From Cynocephalus volans (lineage: Eukaryota > Chordata > Mammalia > Dermoptera > Cynocephalidae): a stretch of DNA of 64,000 nucleotides. A model generated the notes under the pieces. It ran no database searches and was not told where the DNA came from. It saw nothing but the letters and a program-made list of their open reading frames with translations. Below are positions 47,193 through 59,012 of the stretch, piece after piece. Each line of letters opens with the position of its first letter. Position 1 is the first letter of the stretch. Both the position numbers and the translations under genes were made by a program. The stretch is taken from the NCBI RefSeq assembly GCF_027409185.1, contig NC_084472.1, positions 89,916,427 through 89,980,426 on the forward strand. The letters are read 5' to 3'.

Positions 47193-47359
47193 CTTCTATC
47201 TCCTTTAGCATCACATCTCTTTGCCAGCAGTTTACTCTTATGCATTCAGGTTGTTGCACAGACCAGATAAAATCACTCTGAAATCTGCCTTGCTGATAAA
47301 TCCAGTGTAAGATCAGGTTCTTGAAATGTTTTTCTGAGATCATCCCATAAATATCCCAC
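47193..47359 (-). pseudogene. EF-hand pseudogene exon e (broken, two frameshifts)
   Basis: Strong borders: acceptor TTTGTCTCTTTTAG and donor GTAAGTC. Reading in from phase 0 gives YLWDDLRKTFQEPDLT. A shift of frame is needed for GFISKADFRVILSGLCNNLN, a clear EF-hand loop tail and helix, and another for KLLAKRCDAKGDR, the second loop. Small deletions of about 4 and 2 bases would explain this. One frame of the exon is open for 56 codons by chance and does not match the family. Confidence 0.68.
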
Positions 47360-49989
47360 CTAAAAGAGACAAAGAATCAGAAACTACATGATGCTGAGTC
47401 TCTCTGCAGCAGGACTGCACATATACTAGTTACGCGTGGTGTTATAGCACAGTGCTGTGTACAATATCCCTCTGGTAAATTAAGTCTCTCTAAGTAGGTA
47501 GGGTCATTGGGTCTAAATAACTTGCCCATTCCTCTCCTTTACAATTCTTTCTTCCAAAATACTTGCAATTTCCTGAATTTACCAAGCTCTCCCCAGCCTT
47601 TGCATAGATTCTTTCCTCTAACTAGAAAGTCATTCTAGCACCATCGCATCCTGCTCACCTCCCTTCTTCAGCTAGCAAATTCCAGCTTCCTCTTTAAAGT
47701 GTAGCCACCAGCTCTTTGGGAAAGCTTTCTCTGATGCCCCATTTCCTTACCTCCCAATCTCGTTAGGTACTCCTATGTGTTCCTCTTTACAACCTGTGCA
47801 AAACCCCTTCCATTCGTTTAAAAAATATCTGTTAAGGGTTTATACATGCCAGGGACTGAGAAAATGGGAAATAAGGCAAATAAGGTTCTGAGCAGTTGTA
47901 GCCTATTGGGTAAAAAATCAGGTAAGTAATTATTAAAATGTAATAAGTGCTAAAAGGAAACATTCAGGGCATGGGAAAAGGAGGGAAGTCTCCAGAGCAG
48001 AGATTTCAACTGGTCCAGGTGAGGCAGAGAAAGTGACATTTCAGCTGATGTCAGGAGAAAGTGTAGGAATTAACCAGGTGAATCACAGAAGTAAAGGAGG
48101 AAAGAGGGTTTCAGGTAGAGAGACTGTCTTTGTGAAGTTTCAGAAGCATGGAAGAGGAACTTGAGGAATTCATGGTTGTTCAGTATGCCAGTGAGTTAAG
48201 ACTTGATCAGTTATGCCTTTTAGAAAAATCACTAGTACCAGAAATTGGTAAAAGGCCGCAAAAAATGATTACATTGTGTAATGCTGAATATACTAATTAT
48301 CCTGATTTGAGCATCACATATTGTACACGGGTATGGATATTAAACGCTGGACCACACAGATATGTACAGTCAATTACGTTTCAATAAATAAAAAAAATTT
48401 TTTTAATAAAAATGAAATAAAAATTCAAAAAAAAAATTAAAAAGGAAAGATCACTGTGGTTTCAGTGTGGAGAAAGAACTGGAGACGGGGGATTAGTGTT
48501 TGTAGCTTTTACATGGGATTTCTTTAGAAAGAGTTTAAGCACAATATCCATTTATTTGAGTTTCATAATTCTGCACTATTTTTGATGGTTGACTTGTTTC
48601 TGAGCTTTTTAAAAGGGCACAAAGTTATATTCATCCTTTTAGCCCCAGGACCTAGCACAGAGTTTGCCACAGAGTAGGCGGCTCAATAACTGTCTATAAA
48701 AGACAAATGTAGTTCTTCCCTAGAGTAGCTCAAGCTCTACGATTAGGCTCTTTTTTTGTTAAAAGGATTAGAGCAAAAATGCAATAAAAAAATGGAGTCT
48801 CTTAACATTCCTATTAAAATATATTCTTTAATTAAAACAATAGCATTTTTATTAAACAAATATCAATTTCCAAACTTGAAAACAAATTACAGGTATTATC
48901 TATAGGAGTGGGAACAACCCATAGAACCAACCGTGGATGAGTAGGTTTTAGGCAGCCACTGAAACTGATCTTTATGAAGGCTATGCTCACATGCAAATGA
49001 ATAACAATGATTTCAGTAAGTTATGTATGTACAAGAATAAAGACCTGCTATAAACATGGCCACATTGCATTGCTAAGTTATAGGGACAGGACTGTGAATG
49101 TCAAAAAAGAGAATAAAGATAATAAAATGCCTAATAAGAACTAAATACCTTTTAAAATCTTTTTATTGCAAAATAAAACAAAGATAGAGTAAACCACATA
49201 AAACAAATACCAGCTGAATAATTTATTTTAAGGTGAACACCCTTTTAACCATCACCTAGGTCAAGAAATAGAATTTTGCCACTTCCATGTAGCCTTATCC
49301 CAACCACAACCTCTTTCTTCCCAGATAAGTAACCACTATCCTAATTTTTATAGCAATCATTTCTTTGGATTTAAGAAAAAATAACTTTACCACTCAAATG
49401 TATCCCTGGACAATATAGTTTAGTTTTTGCCTTGCTCATTTTAAAGCAGTTGATATATCTTTTGGGTCTCTTTTAATCTACTATTCCCCCTCCATCCCTT
49501 TCATTTCCTTATAATTTATCTGTTGGAAAACCCAAGCTGTTTGACCTGGAGAGTTTCACAGAGGTTGGATTTTGCCAGTGGTAGACTTGTGGTGCAGCTC
49601 AGCATGTTCCTTTGTCTTCTCTGTTTCATACAGCTGGATCCAGAGGCTAGATCAGACTTAGGTTTGATCCCTTTGGTAAAACTAAGTACTATATATTTTT
49701 AAAAACTGGAATGAACTATTAATACATCATTTCACCCCTGGCCCCTTCAGAGTTGTTCCCAGCCCCACTGCATCCTGCTCTTAGCTGTCAGTCATGGACA
49801 TGCTCACTGTGTCCCCTCTCACCCCCCTTTTTGCTCTAAGAGCTCACCATGCTTATCAGTTCCTCTCACACAGACAACAGTGACTACATCTCATTGCTTT
49901 AGGCAGAAGCTCCCCTGCCTGACCTACTGAGTTGGGACTTTCCAGTCTAGTCTATTCATTGCTACCTCACCTACAAAAGCTTCGTGGAG
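47360..49989. other. Intron sequence of the EF-hand pseudogene
   Basis: L2-like text near 47810-48060 and an L1 3' end at 48240-48430. 49140-49560 is AT-rich with old L1-like traits. No exon seen on either strand. Confidence 0.4.
48240..48430 (+). mobile_element. L1 3' end fragment
   Basis: Contains GATTTGAGCATCACATATTG and an A-rich tail with AATAAA, as in L1MA-type 3' ends. A second related end lies at 61670-61815. The 79-codon frame across it is not a gene. Confidence 0.65.
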
Positions 49990-50123
49990 GGCCGAGCCCG
50001 TGGCCCACTCGGTAGAGTGCGGCGGGGACACTCCCGCCGCGGGTTCGGATCCTATATATGACTGGCTGGTGCACTCACTGGCTGAGCGCCGGTCACTAAA
50101 AAAGACAAAAAAAAAAAAAAAAA
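49990..50123 (+). mobile_element. tRNA-Ile-type SINE
   Basis: Same two-module SINE as at 44825-44987, in plus orientation: GGCCGAGCCCGTGGC head, GGGTTCGGATCCTATAT box B, GTGCACTCACTGGCTGAG module and a long A tail. An imperfect duplication, about agcttcgtgga and aacttcatgga, flanks it. Confidence 0.9.
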
Positions 50124-50629
50124 CTTCATGGAACAGAAGGGTATCCTCTTCTTCACTCATATACTCTAACATCTTCCCCATTTGATTTCCAAATATTACT
50201 TTCAATCACATTGAAGGAAAAAAATTGACTTTAAAGTATAAACTGTTCCAGTGACCTCATTTAAAATTCTGACATGCAGCTTTATGTCACCTTTTATCTT
50301 CTGAATGCACTTTTGGCCCAGAAACATTCAAAACATTGCAATTATCACCAATCACTGTCAGCAACATATCCTATGATCCAGCTGATCAGCAGAAATTAAG
50401 TTTGATCATGGTAATGAATACCATAAAACTGCCATTCTAATAATAATTTAGATTTATACAGCATTATTTTTTGAAGAATTAAAAGTACCTTGTCAATTCG
50501 TTTTTCTCAAAGTGAAATATTAGATCCTATTTTTCAGTGCAGATTGAGTCACACAGCTAACTCTGCCTAACATGGCAACGACGTACCATTTAACTAGGGA
50601 GTCATCTTAGCTGCTTTTCTGTCTCTCTC

Positions 50630-51160
50630 ATCTATACATACAATCCATCACCAAAATCTTAAATCTTTCCACTTTTCTCCACATCCTTTGACACTCTCAA
50701 TCCAAGTCATTATTTCTCACCTTTGCCATAGCCTTCTAACTTGTCTCCCAGGCTACACTTTTGTTCCTCAAAATCTATTTTCCACACAGCAGCCTAAGTG
50801 GCCTGTTTAAATGCAATTTAGATCATGTTTTAACCTGTCATTGCTGCATCAGACATAAGCCCTAGCTCCTTACCCCAGTCAGCAGTACTCTGTATGTTCT
50901 CACTCTTGCCCTCCTCTCTAACCTCATGGCCTTCTGCTCTCCGTGTTGTTCTGTACATGCTGACCACCCTGATCTTCCCTCAGTTCCTCAAAAGTGCCCA
51001 AGTCCTTATCAGCATGAGGCCTTCAAACGCTCTTCCCCAGCTCACTGTTTACTCCTTCATTGTCAGATCTCACCAGGAGGATCACCTCATCTAAATTAGA
51101 TTCCCCACCAATGACCCACTAAATACCTGCTGGTAGAAACCTGTTGCTTTTTTCCTCTGC
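50630..51160 (+). repeat. L2 fragment
   Basis: CATCACCAAAATCTTAAATC, CACACAGCAGCCTAAGTGGC, ATGCTGACCACCCTGATCTT and TCATTGTCAGATCTCACCAG follow L2. It abuts the antisense L1 at 51170. Confidence 0.65.
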
Positions 51161-51169
51161 ACATTACTT

Positions 51170-52170
51170 ATCATAATTATTTTAAATTGTGGTAAAATAT
51201 GCATAATATAAAATTTACCATTTTAGCCATTTTTAAGTGTATACTAGTCCTCCCTACCCCACCCCCTACTAATCATCATTCTAATTTCTGTTTCTATGAA
51301 TTTGACTACTCTAGGTATTTTGTATAAGTGAAATCAGTCAACATCTGTCCTTTGTGTCTGGCTTATTTCACTTAGCATAATGTCTCCAAGGTTCATCCAT
51401 GTTGTAGCATGTGTCAGAATTTCTTTCCTTTTTAAGGCTAAATGATATTCCGTTGTTACTTGTATCCCACATTTTGCTTATCTATTCATCTGTTGATGTA
51501 CAGTTGGGTTGTTTTCACCTTTTGACTATTGTGAATAATGCTGGTGTGAACATGGGTATAGAAATATCTGTTCAAGTCCCTGCTTTCAATTCCTTTGGAA
51601 TTGAAAAGAATTTCTGGATAATATGGTAATTTTATGTTTAACTTTTTGAGGAACTACCATACTGTCTTCCACAGGGGCTGCACCATGTTACATTCCTACC
51701 AGCAATGCACAAAGGTTCAAATGTTTCCACATTCTAACCAACACTTATTTTCTTTTTCTTTTTAAAAAAATAAAAGCCATCCTAATGGGTGTGAAGTGGT
51801 ATCTTGCTATAGTGTTGAATTGCATTTCCCTAGCACAATTCAAATGTTGCATTAATGTTGGACTCTTTTCATGTGTTTATTGACCATTCGTGTATCTTTG
51901 GAGAAATGTCTATTCAAGAACTTTGCCCATTTTTTTAATTGGTTGTTTTCTTTTGTTGTTGCTGAGCTGTAGAAATTTTTCATATATTCTGGATATTAAC
52001 CCTTTATCAGATATATGATTTGCACATATTTTCTCCTATTTTATGTGTTGCCTTTTCAGTCTGTTGATAGTGTCCTTTGACACACAAAAGTTTTTACTTT
52101 CGATGAAGTCTAATTTATCTATTTTTTCTTTTATTGCTTGTGCTTTTGGTGTCATATACAACACATAATT
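51170..52170 (-). mobile_element. Old L1 fragment, antisense
   Basis: Plus-strand text AAGGTTCATCCATGTTGTAG, TCATTCTAATTTCTG and the stretch to 52160 mirror the ORF2 C-terminus and 3' UTR of an L1M-type element. All frames are broken. Confidence 0.8.
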
Positions 52171-53982
52171 CATAATTTTTATTCATATATTTATCTGAAT
52201 GTTTTGTTACATAAATGCCTTCCCTAATAGACAGAATATAAGAAACACAAAGGCAAAAACCTCTGTTTTAATTACCATCATATCCCCAGTACCTACACTG
52301 GGACTGGTGACTAGGAGGTGTTTGAATATATGAAGGCACTTCAAAAAGTTTGGGGAAAGATTTGTGTTATCTTTTATATATATTTGTAATCTGGTGAATG
52401 CATATCTTCTAATGTTTTTAATTGGTAATATAGCATGGTATCCTATTAACTTGTCCATTTATAAGAAAAATACTGATTATAAAGGTGATTTCTGCATAAT
52501 ATTTAATGCTTACTGAAAATTTGCACTAAATTAAGGCATATGAGTTTAAATCAAACCACATGTAAAGTTTCAAGAAGTGTTAGGGAAAAAATTAAATACA
52601 ACAGAAACTATATCAATGGCATATTTTAAAAACATTTTTTCCAAACTTTTACAGATCATAAATGAATTAACTAAAAACACAGGTTTTAGTTATTTCATTT
52701 CAGACCTGATGCAACTTTGTGATATATTTCTTCATGATATATTTCATTTCTTCATTGGCAGTTTTTCAAAAGTGGTATAGACATGCTTCTCAGATCAAAT
52801 GAGGGGGATAGCCCCCTTGCCCTAACTTAAGTGATAACCCAGATAAAATGCTAAAAACCCTTTCCTTTCTTTTCTGATTTTGTAAATCTTGAGGAGGAAA
52901 TTAACAAGTATTTGTCTGCCTCTTAGATCAAGCAAACCCACAAGGGATCCTTTCATGCATGCTTCTGGGAATTAAAATTGAATTGGGCTTGTATCGTCAG
53001 CTGAAAAACAGCAGGGGGAGCTCATGAGGTTTTTTTAAAAAGGCAGCTATTAACTAGCCACCCTCCCCCTCCAAAAAAAAACATTGCATTAAGTATAAAC
53101 TTAAAAGCACCAATGAGAAATTCAAACAAAGGGAAAAGGAAACCAATAATAATAATAATAATAATCTTCTAATGAGAGGCGAAAATGGCCAAAATCAATT
53201 TCATAATAAAGGACTGATGCAAACTAACAATTAATCCAAACCCACACACCCACCTCTCAGACTCACACCCCAATGTACTCCTGGGTACCCAAGACCTCAT
53301 ATCATCACTGCTCTCAATTCTTAATTATCTTTGTCATATGTCCAAACTAAGTTACTAAACAGCTGGCTTATAAACTATTGTGCTTTAAAATTTCTGAATG
53401 TGTTTTTAAGATACTCAGTGAAATTCACTTTGAGGAACAACTTATATAGTGTAAAAAAATTAGGTTGTAAACCACACAATAGTTAAAGAATATATAAAAT
53501 ATAGTCCTTATTCATTGGAAAGAGTAAGAGGAGCCAGGAGCTATATCCTGAGTTTTAGTGTACTTCCTCTTAGGACCAGGAAGTGTGAGAGACATGAACA
53601 GAAGGGTATTTCCTATTTGGGAGAAATCACAAGTAATATTGGTACTGTTTGTCCTGTTGTCCTTTGAACCTTAGCCTGAAAGACATGGTATTAGTGTTTA
53701 GCACTAACAAGTCATCAACAGCTCCCATTCTGAGGCCTAACAGCAAACTCAGCCGTGAAGCCCCGCACAACTGTACACAGGGACTTGGGCGGCTCACAAG
53801 TCTCACCAGGGCTAGGTTGGAATATGAGGTCTTACCTTTGCTCATACTCTGTCCATAAGTATGTCTGAATCACAGCTGAGTGTCTCAGAACACATTCTGA
53901 AGTAGCTGTCATCTGTACTAGGGGGGCTAATTTTGGCATTGGGGAAACAGGCAGATTTTGGAGAGTGACCAGAATGTCTTAC
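52171..53982. other. Intron sequence of the EF-hand pseudogene
   Basis: A half mariner-like element near 52335-52380 and an (AAT)n patch at 53145-53165. Otherwise nothing recognised. Confidence 0.4.
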
Positions 53983-54079
53983 AGACTCCATGAAGTTCAG
54001 GATCTTGTCTTGGTATGTGATCAGTGTTTCCCAAAGAGTACAGATCTCTCCTCATGTTATTTCAGGATGAATTTAGAAC
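53983..54079 (-). pseudogene. EF-hand pseudogene exon d (broken, two stops)
   Basis: The acceptor is TATTTATAG and the donor GTAAGAC. Its length of 97 bp fits the phase demanded by exons c and e. In that frame it ends CTLWETLITYQDKILNFMES, which resembles the LW...GRLKY..FL half of an EFCAB6 EF-hand, but two stop codons lie in its first third. Retained splice sites with a broken frame are the sign of a decaying gene. Confidence 0.6.
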
Positions 54080-54486
54080 CTATAAATACGATATTATGGG
54101 TCATGATTGTACTGGAACAATAAGAGATTGAATTTTGAAAGGAACTGGGACAAATATATGACTGTGGAAATATATTGATAGTTGGGTTTAATGTCATTGA
54201 GTTTTCTATGTCTCAGGCTTCATAGAAAAATGAATTGGTACATAACAAAGTGGGTGTTTTCAATAAACTCCATCAAATAAATACATGTATGAATTATGCA
54301 TAATTATAAATTATGACATTTAATTTCCTTTAAAAGATTATCTATTTGTTCTCCCAAACTAGACTAAAATTTCTTCTTTGGTAAAGCATACATTTAGAAA
54401 GGAAATGAAACTATAGGAAACAAAGGCAGCACAACAGCATGACCTTGAAAAAAAAAAGCCTCTTTAAACAATATAAGTTTCCTCAC

Positions 54487-54614
54487 CTCTTTAAAAGGAC
54501 ACACATATCTTTCTGTGTAAGGCATCTGAAGTTCATTTTATCTAAATCTTCAAATTCTTTTTCTATAGCCTGATAGTATTTGGAAACCAGATTTTTAATG
54601 ATCTTAAATAACTT
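54487..54614 (-). pseudogene. EF-hand pseudogene exon c (EF-hand half)
   Basis: The acceptor has a long T run ending in TTCTTCCAG and the donor is GTGAGG. It is open and reads KLFKIIKNLVSKYYQAIEKE, then FEDLDKMNFRCLTQKDMCVL. The pattern AI-x-x-EFE-x-x-D...T-x-x-x-D/E-x-x-x-x-L/I resembles the EFCAB6 unit that begins with a His-Tyr-x-Ala-Ile segment. Loop residues are degenerate. It exits in phase 2. Confidence 0.68.
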
Positions 54615-57600
54615 CTGGAAGAAAAAAAAAAGAATAAAGAAAGCTTTGTTTATTTTCTAAATACTGATTTCATTCAATTGTAATAAGAGGAATCTCAGAA
54701 CTAGATCCCAATTTTTATTTAGGTAACATAAACTATTAAAATTCACCAGAAACCAGAAATTTATAGTGATCTTGAGTGATCTATAGTGATCACAGAAGAA
54801 CAAAACAAAAAGACAAGACAGCTGTTAGATGAATTTCATATCAATATATTGAGCAGAAAATAAGATACCATGTGTTGCTTTTTCGCAACGTTTATCCAGC
54901 TAAGCATTACAATGAGTAAAGTAGAGCTAAGTCACACCCAATCTCTGGGACTTAATTTTCTCTTCAGTAAAATGAGGGATTTAGATGAGATGATTTTAGG
55001 TCTCTTCTAAGATCTAACACTCTAAAACTCAAATAACACAAGCATCCACCCCCAGTAGTTCTATTAAACTACATGAAATATAAAGGATCTACATAGCTTA
55101 AGTGGTCTAGATTGCTACTTAATTTTAGAACTGGATAGACCACACCAGTGTGGCTACATCCTTCAAAGAAGCTGTGGTCGTGAAGGGAGAGCTACTAGAA
55201 GTTGAAATGCTACTTGGTGACAGAAACTTACTTAACAACAACTTAAACAAGGACTTAATAAAACAAGTAGTACACTGGCCAGTTAGCTCAGTTGGTTAGA
55301 GTGTGGCATTGATAAAACAAGTAGTAAATTCACAGGAAGGAACAGCAGCCCTAAAATTAATAAGTTTATTAAATCCCATACTCACTGGGTGCATAATTAT
55401 CTCCTCCTACCATATAGCCCACTAACTGATATAGTATTTGATAAAGATGGCCTCTTCTCATGTGCTAAAAGTCCTTACTATTGACTCTACCAACCACCAG
55501 TTGAATAACAAAGCCTGTGGTATTCCCAGCTATTCATTCCCTCGTTGTTACTACCCCTATACATAGGTGAGAAGTCTATACAGAATGATCCTCCACTGGT
55601 CAGGCAGGATTCTGGTCATGCTCCCCTGTCACTATGGAAGTGAGGTTCAGAAAAGGACTCATAAGTTCAAACGAGGTTGTTGGCCTCTGGAGGAGCTCAG
55701 GGTCTCCTTACTTACCCTTGCTCTTTGGGTGAGATGGATCGGGAGACTGCCTTTTACCCTGCCCCCCAAGGACAAGGACATTTTATTGTTCACTATAAGA
55801 GTGAATGGAATATTCCTTCTGTTGAGTCAAAAGATGTTGAAGTAAGTTATGTCTAACTGGGTGTTCACTGACTATGACAAATGTTGAGATGGTGGAGTAG
55901 GGCTGAGAAACGATATGAGAAATAAGAACACCTTAATCCTTTAAACCATCCATTTTTCAAGAGATTCTGAAGGAGATGTGCACAAAGATAACGAAATAAA
56001 GCAAGTAAACATCCTAACCACTAAAGCAGAGCTTGTGTGAGCTGGGCCTGACTTAAGGAATCTCCTTTCACCAAGTTTGATTTGTGTAAACTGCAGAACC
56101 AAACAAGGTCACGAGAACAGTTCAACCTGCTTCCCCCAGAGCTGATATCCAAATCTCAGATCTATATTCCAATGTAAGAAGCCAGAGCACATGGGACCAT
56201 TTCTGAAGAACCAGAGAAAAGGAGGAATGAGACCAAAAGAGTGTAAAAGAGGCTGGACTTGAGAACTACTGTGTACAGTTGTACATACTGGCACCACGCA
56301 AAGGCACCAGGATAAACGGGAGCTGGATGTTCCTCTTTCTCATTCAGTGTAGGTTTAGCTACTCCTGATATTTGCTGATATAATAGGTGAATAGAGTCTC
56401 AAAGCTAATGATGTTCATCTCCTAGGAATTAGTTTGATATCCTTTTGTTGGTTTATATCCATGCCTGATTGTTTTCGTAATGATTTTTGCCTTCTGGCTG
56501 AGGAAGCTACCACGAAGTTAAGAGTAGTACCTAACTGATTTGTACAGGTGGACTTCCCACAGTCATGGGAGTTAGAAAGAACCTTGGCATATTTTTCATT
56601 TTTATTTTTGCAAATAGTAAAAGATATTAGTATTTAATAATATTTTTATAATGCTATGTTATTTTTTAAGCATGCAAGTTCACTGCACTGGAAGAAAACC
56701 AAACTATTGCAATATGTGTTTTATATTTCCTTGAGTTTAATATTCTTGGCATGTTAAAAGTACCCCAAATAATTGAATGACTTACATAAGAGGTTTTTCT
56801 GGAGACATGCCTATATCGATTGCCATGTTAAATGCAATGTGAAACTTTCATATATTTGAGTTACCATCAGAACTCTTTGGAAGTTTATATCTTCTCAATC
56901 TCCCTATGACTTCTGATGCATTCATCACTCTAAAAAGAGTCTCCCTGTCATTATTTATTAAAAATTAATATTTGGTAATAATAAATCATACTTAGATACT
57001 TTTAAAAAATTATTTTGAAATGCATCAATAATAGGTAGATTGATACACAGAGAAAGGAGAAGATAAATGAATAGATATGTGATAGAGGAAACAGCAAAAT
57101 ATAGCTAGAGGGTAAGTATAGGAATGTTCATTGTAAAACTATTTCAACTTCTAATTATAAAGTTATCAGAAAAAAATCACACATACCTCCCAAATAAATA
57201 AATAAACCCTTCTACAAAGAAAACTCCACACACACAAAAATTTATTATCACTCAATCTTTATTTCTTTATTACTTTATTATTATTTATCATTACTTAAAT
57301 ATATGAACAATGGAGAACATGTAGAAAACACAAGTGCAAAGAAGAAAAATCTGAAATATTATAAAAATCAGCTGTTAACCTTTTTATATTCTTCACTCTC
57401 TGCTCTATCTCTGTGTGTCCATGTGTGAGAGTGTGTGTGCATGTACAATATATTTACAAAATTGGGATTACACTTTCATCCTAGTAGGTAAATTATGGAG
57501 ACAAGGAGAATGGAAGCAAAGCTTCCTTGAGAACTATAGTTATCTTGGGGAGGCCCAGAAAGGTATGTGATCAGGGAGGGGGACAAAGAGGGCTTCAGCA

Positions 57601-57670
57601 TCTGTAAAGTCTGATTTCTTAAAGAGAAAAGAGATAAAGCAAATACAGAAAATGTTAACATCGTTGAATC
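54615..57670. other. Intron sequence of the EF-hand pseudogene
   Basis: Except for the tRNA-half insertion at 55273, I recognise nothing. 55080-56340 has the texture of an old retroelement, but no family or protein can be assigned; the 92-codon frame at 55567 matches nothing I know. Confidence 0.35.
55273..55311 (+). mobile_element. Insertion of a tRNA-Ile half with target duplication
   Basis: Thirty-nine bases hold TGGCCAGTTAGCTCAGTTGG and on into the anticodon arm, then stop. Perfect 15-bp repeats ataaaacaagtagta stand at 55258-55272 and 55312-55326. There is no A tail. It is either a 3'-truncated SINE or a retroposed tRNA 5' half. Confidence 0.8.
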
Positions 57671-57765
57671 TTTTTTTTTTTTTTTTTTGGTGACTGGCCA
57701 GTATGGGGATATGCAGAACCTTATCAGCACCATGCTCTAACCAGCTGAGCTAACCAGCCAGCCCC
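57671..57765 (-). mobile_element. tRNA-Ile-derived SINE
   Basis: On the minus strand: GGGGCTGGCTGGTTAGCTCA, then GCTGGTTAGAGCATGGTGCT, closely tRNA-Ile-like, with a tail that is a T run on plus at 57671-57689. A short duplication tgaatct flanks it. Confidence 0.85.
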
Positions 57766-57908
57766 TCTGAATCTCAACAGTAGGTAAATGACTGTTTGCT
57801 ATATCATTCTTTGTATTTTTCTGTTTGAAATATTTCATAACTTCCAAAATAAGTAAAAGCTGGAATTGCTGTTCTGACTTAGTGTGTGCACAATGGTAGC
57901 AGTTTTAC

Positions 57909-58044
57909 CATGTCTGGGGAATTCTGTTTGTTGCAGTCCTCTTTCTGAGAGTGTAGGCACTTCTGCTTTTTCATAAATTGCTCTTCACAAAGCTCAGAAA
58001 CATCCAATAGAGATTTCTCATCAAAAAGACTGGATAGCCCTCTC
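57909..58044 (-). pseudogene. EF-hand pseudogene exon b (linker)
   Basis: The acceptor is CCTTTCTTTTCAG and the donor GTAAAA, a usable consensus. The 136-bp exon is open: RGLSSLFDEKSLLDVSELC and on to QNSPDM. It takes one base from exon a and exits in phase 0, exactly what exon c needs. It is charged and Cys-containing, with no EF loop. Confidence 0.62.
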
Positions 58045-58715
58045 CTGAAAAGAAAGGCACAATCATTTCACAGGCCCTCCCTCCTTCCTTTGTAACATAA
58101 CACTTTGACTGCCCCATGTCCCTGTGCCTCAGAGAGTGCCCAACATAACTGTGTTCTCCAACATAACTGTGGGAGAACAGTAGACACTGAACACAAACTG
58201 GTAATGTGGTTGAAGTTATATTTTTCTCTTTCCTGTTACTCTCCCAAGGTGATTGATCTTTGGGAGGTTGAAAGTTTTTTTAAAAGTGATTCAGTGGTGA
58301 CACAGACTGATGTAAATTCATGACCTTGGGTGCCTGCTACTTGAAGGGCTTGTTTAAGCTGGGCTGTCCTCAATACACGAAATATCACTCTGGCCACAGA
58401 GTTCACCTAATTGTGCATTTCTTGCAGCAGTGTGCTCTTCTGGAGCTCCTGAGCTAATATGTTCCACTGACAAGACTATCTTGACTTTATCTGGGACCAA
58501 GACTATTCACCATTTTAGAATTCAGATGATATAACCAAATTTTTGAAGAGTTTTGGTAATTCAACCTAGGTAATTAGTCCTTCTGGAAAATTGCTGAAAT
58601 ATATCAAAATATATAGATGAAAATCCATTTTAAAAATTTAATTACATAAAAGAAAAAACATGAGATTTAAAAATGTGATGGTGTGGCAGATTTCCATGTG
58701 GGGAGTGGAGCCTAC

Positions 58716-58787
58716 TTTTTCAAACTTTCATATGGTCCTTCAATTTTCATTAACATCTTCCTTAGGTACTCAAGAGACTCACTGTTG
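58716..58787 (-). pseudogene. EF-hand pseudogene exon a (linker)
   Basis: The acceptor is TTATTTCTTTTTAG and the donor GTAGGC. The 72-bp exon is open and reads NSESLEYLRKMLMKIEGPYESLK; it enters needing one base and leaves two (AA), which the next exon completes to Lys. No domain is recognised, and it would be linker before an EF-hand unit. Confidence 0.6.
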
Positions 58788-59012
58788 CTAAAAAGAAATA
58801 AGGATAAGATTCCATATAATACAGCAAGTTTTTAATTGATGGTCCAGAAGAACAAAGCAGAAAAAAATTACAAAGAAAATCTTGAAAATCTGAAAGGTTT
58901 GATAGTCAGAAATCATGGAAAACTTTATCAGAACTGTTGAAGGATACTGAACAATGGATTTAAACAGTCCTTCTGAATATTTCAATAAAAACAGAAGTGA
59001 GGAATTTGGTTC

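Larger units (their letters stand above)
37055..58787 (-). pseudogene. Unitary pseudogene of an EFCAB6-like multi-EF-hand gene (7 exons seen)
   Basis: Seven minus-strand exon candidates share one phase chain. In transcript order they are 58716-58787, 57909-58044, 54487-54614, 53983-54079, 47193-47359, one ending at 39061, and 37055-37306. Exit and entry phases agree at the first four junctions (2, 0, 2, 0), the most telling evidence. The peptides resemble the C-terminal EF-hand repeats of EFCAB6, a large ciliary/testis-type calcium-binding family protein. Two exons are broken: 53983-54079 has two in-frame stops and 47193-47359 has two frameshifts. The 5' part is not seen and may lie beyond the right edge. 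The whole L1 at 39567-46549 sits in an intron. Assignment to EFCAB6 itself or a paralogue is unsettled; I infer a paralogue because human EFCAB6 is not next to HELT. Confidence 0.72.

Noticed and set aside
48148-48387. 79-codon plus-strand frame
   Set aside because: Runs into an L1 3' end and its A-rich tail; no homology recognised.
53836-53917. Minus-strand stretch with a very good donor (GTAAGACC), first considered an EF-hand exon
   Set aside because: The peptide in the required frame resembles no EF-hand unit and ends in a stop; 53983-54079 fits the missing unit much better.
55567-55845. 92-codon plus-strand frame
   Set aside because: No domain, codon pattern or flanking splice sites; may be an old retroelement piece but cannot be assigned.
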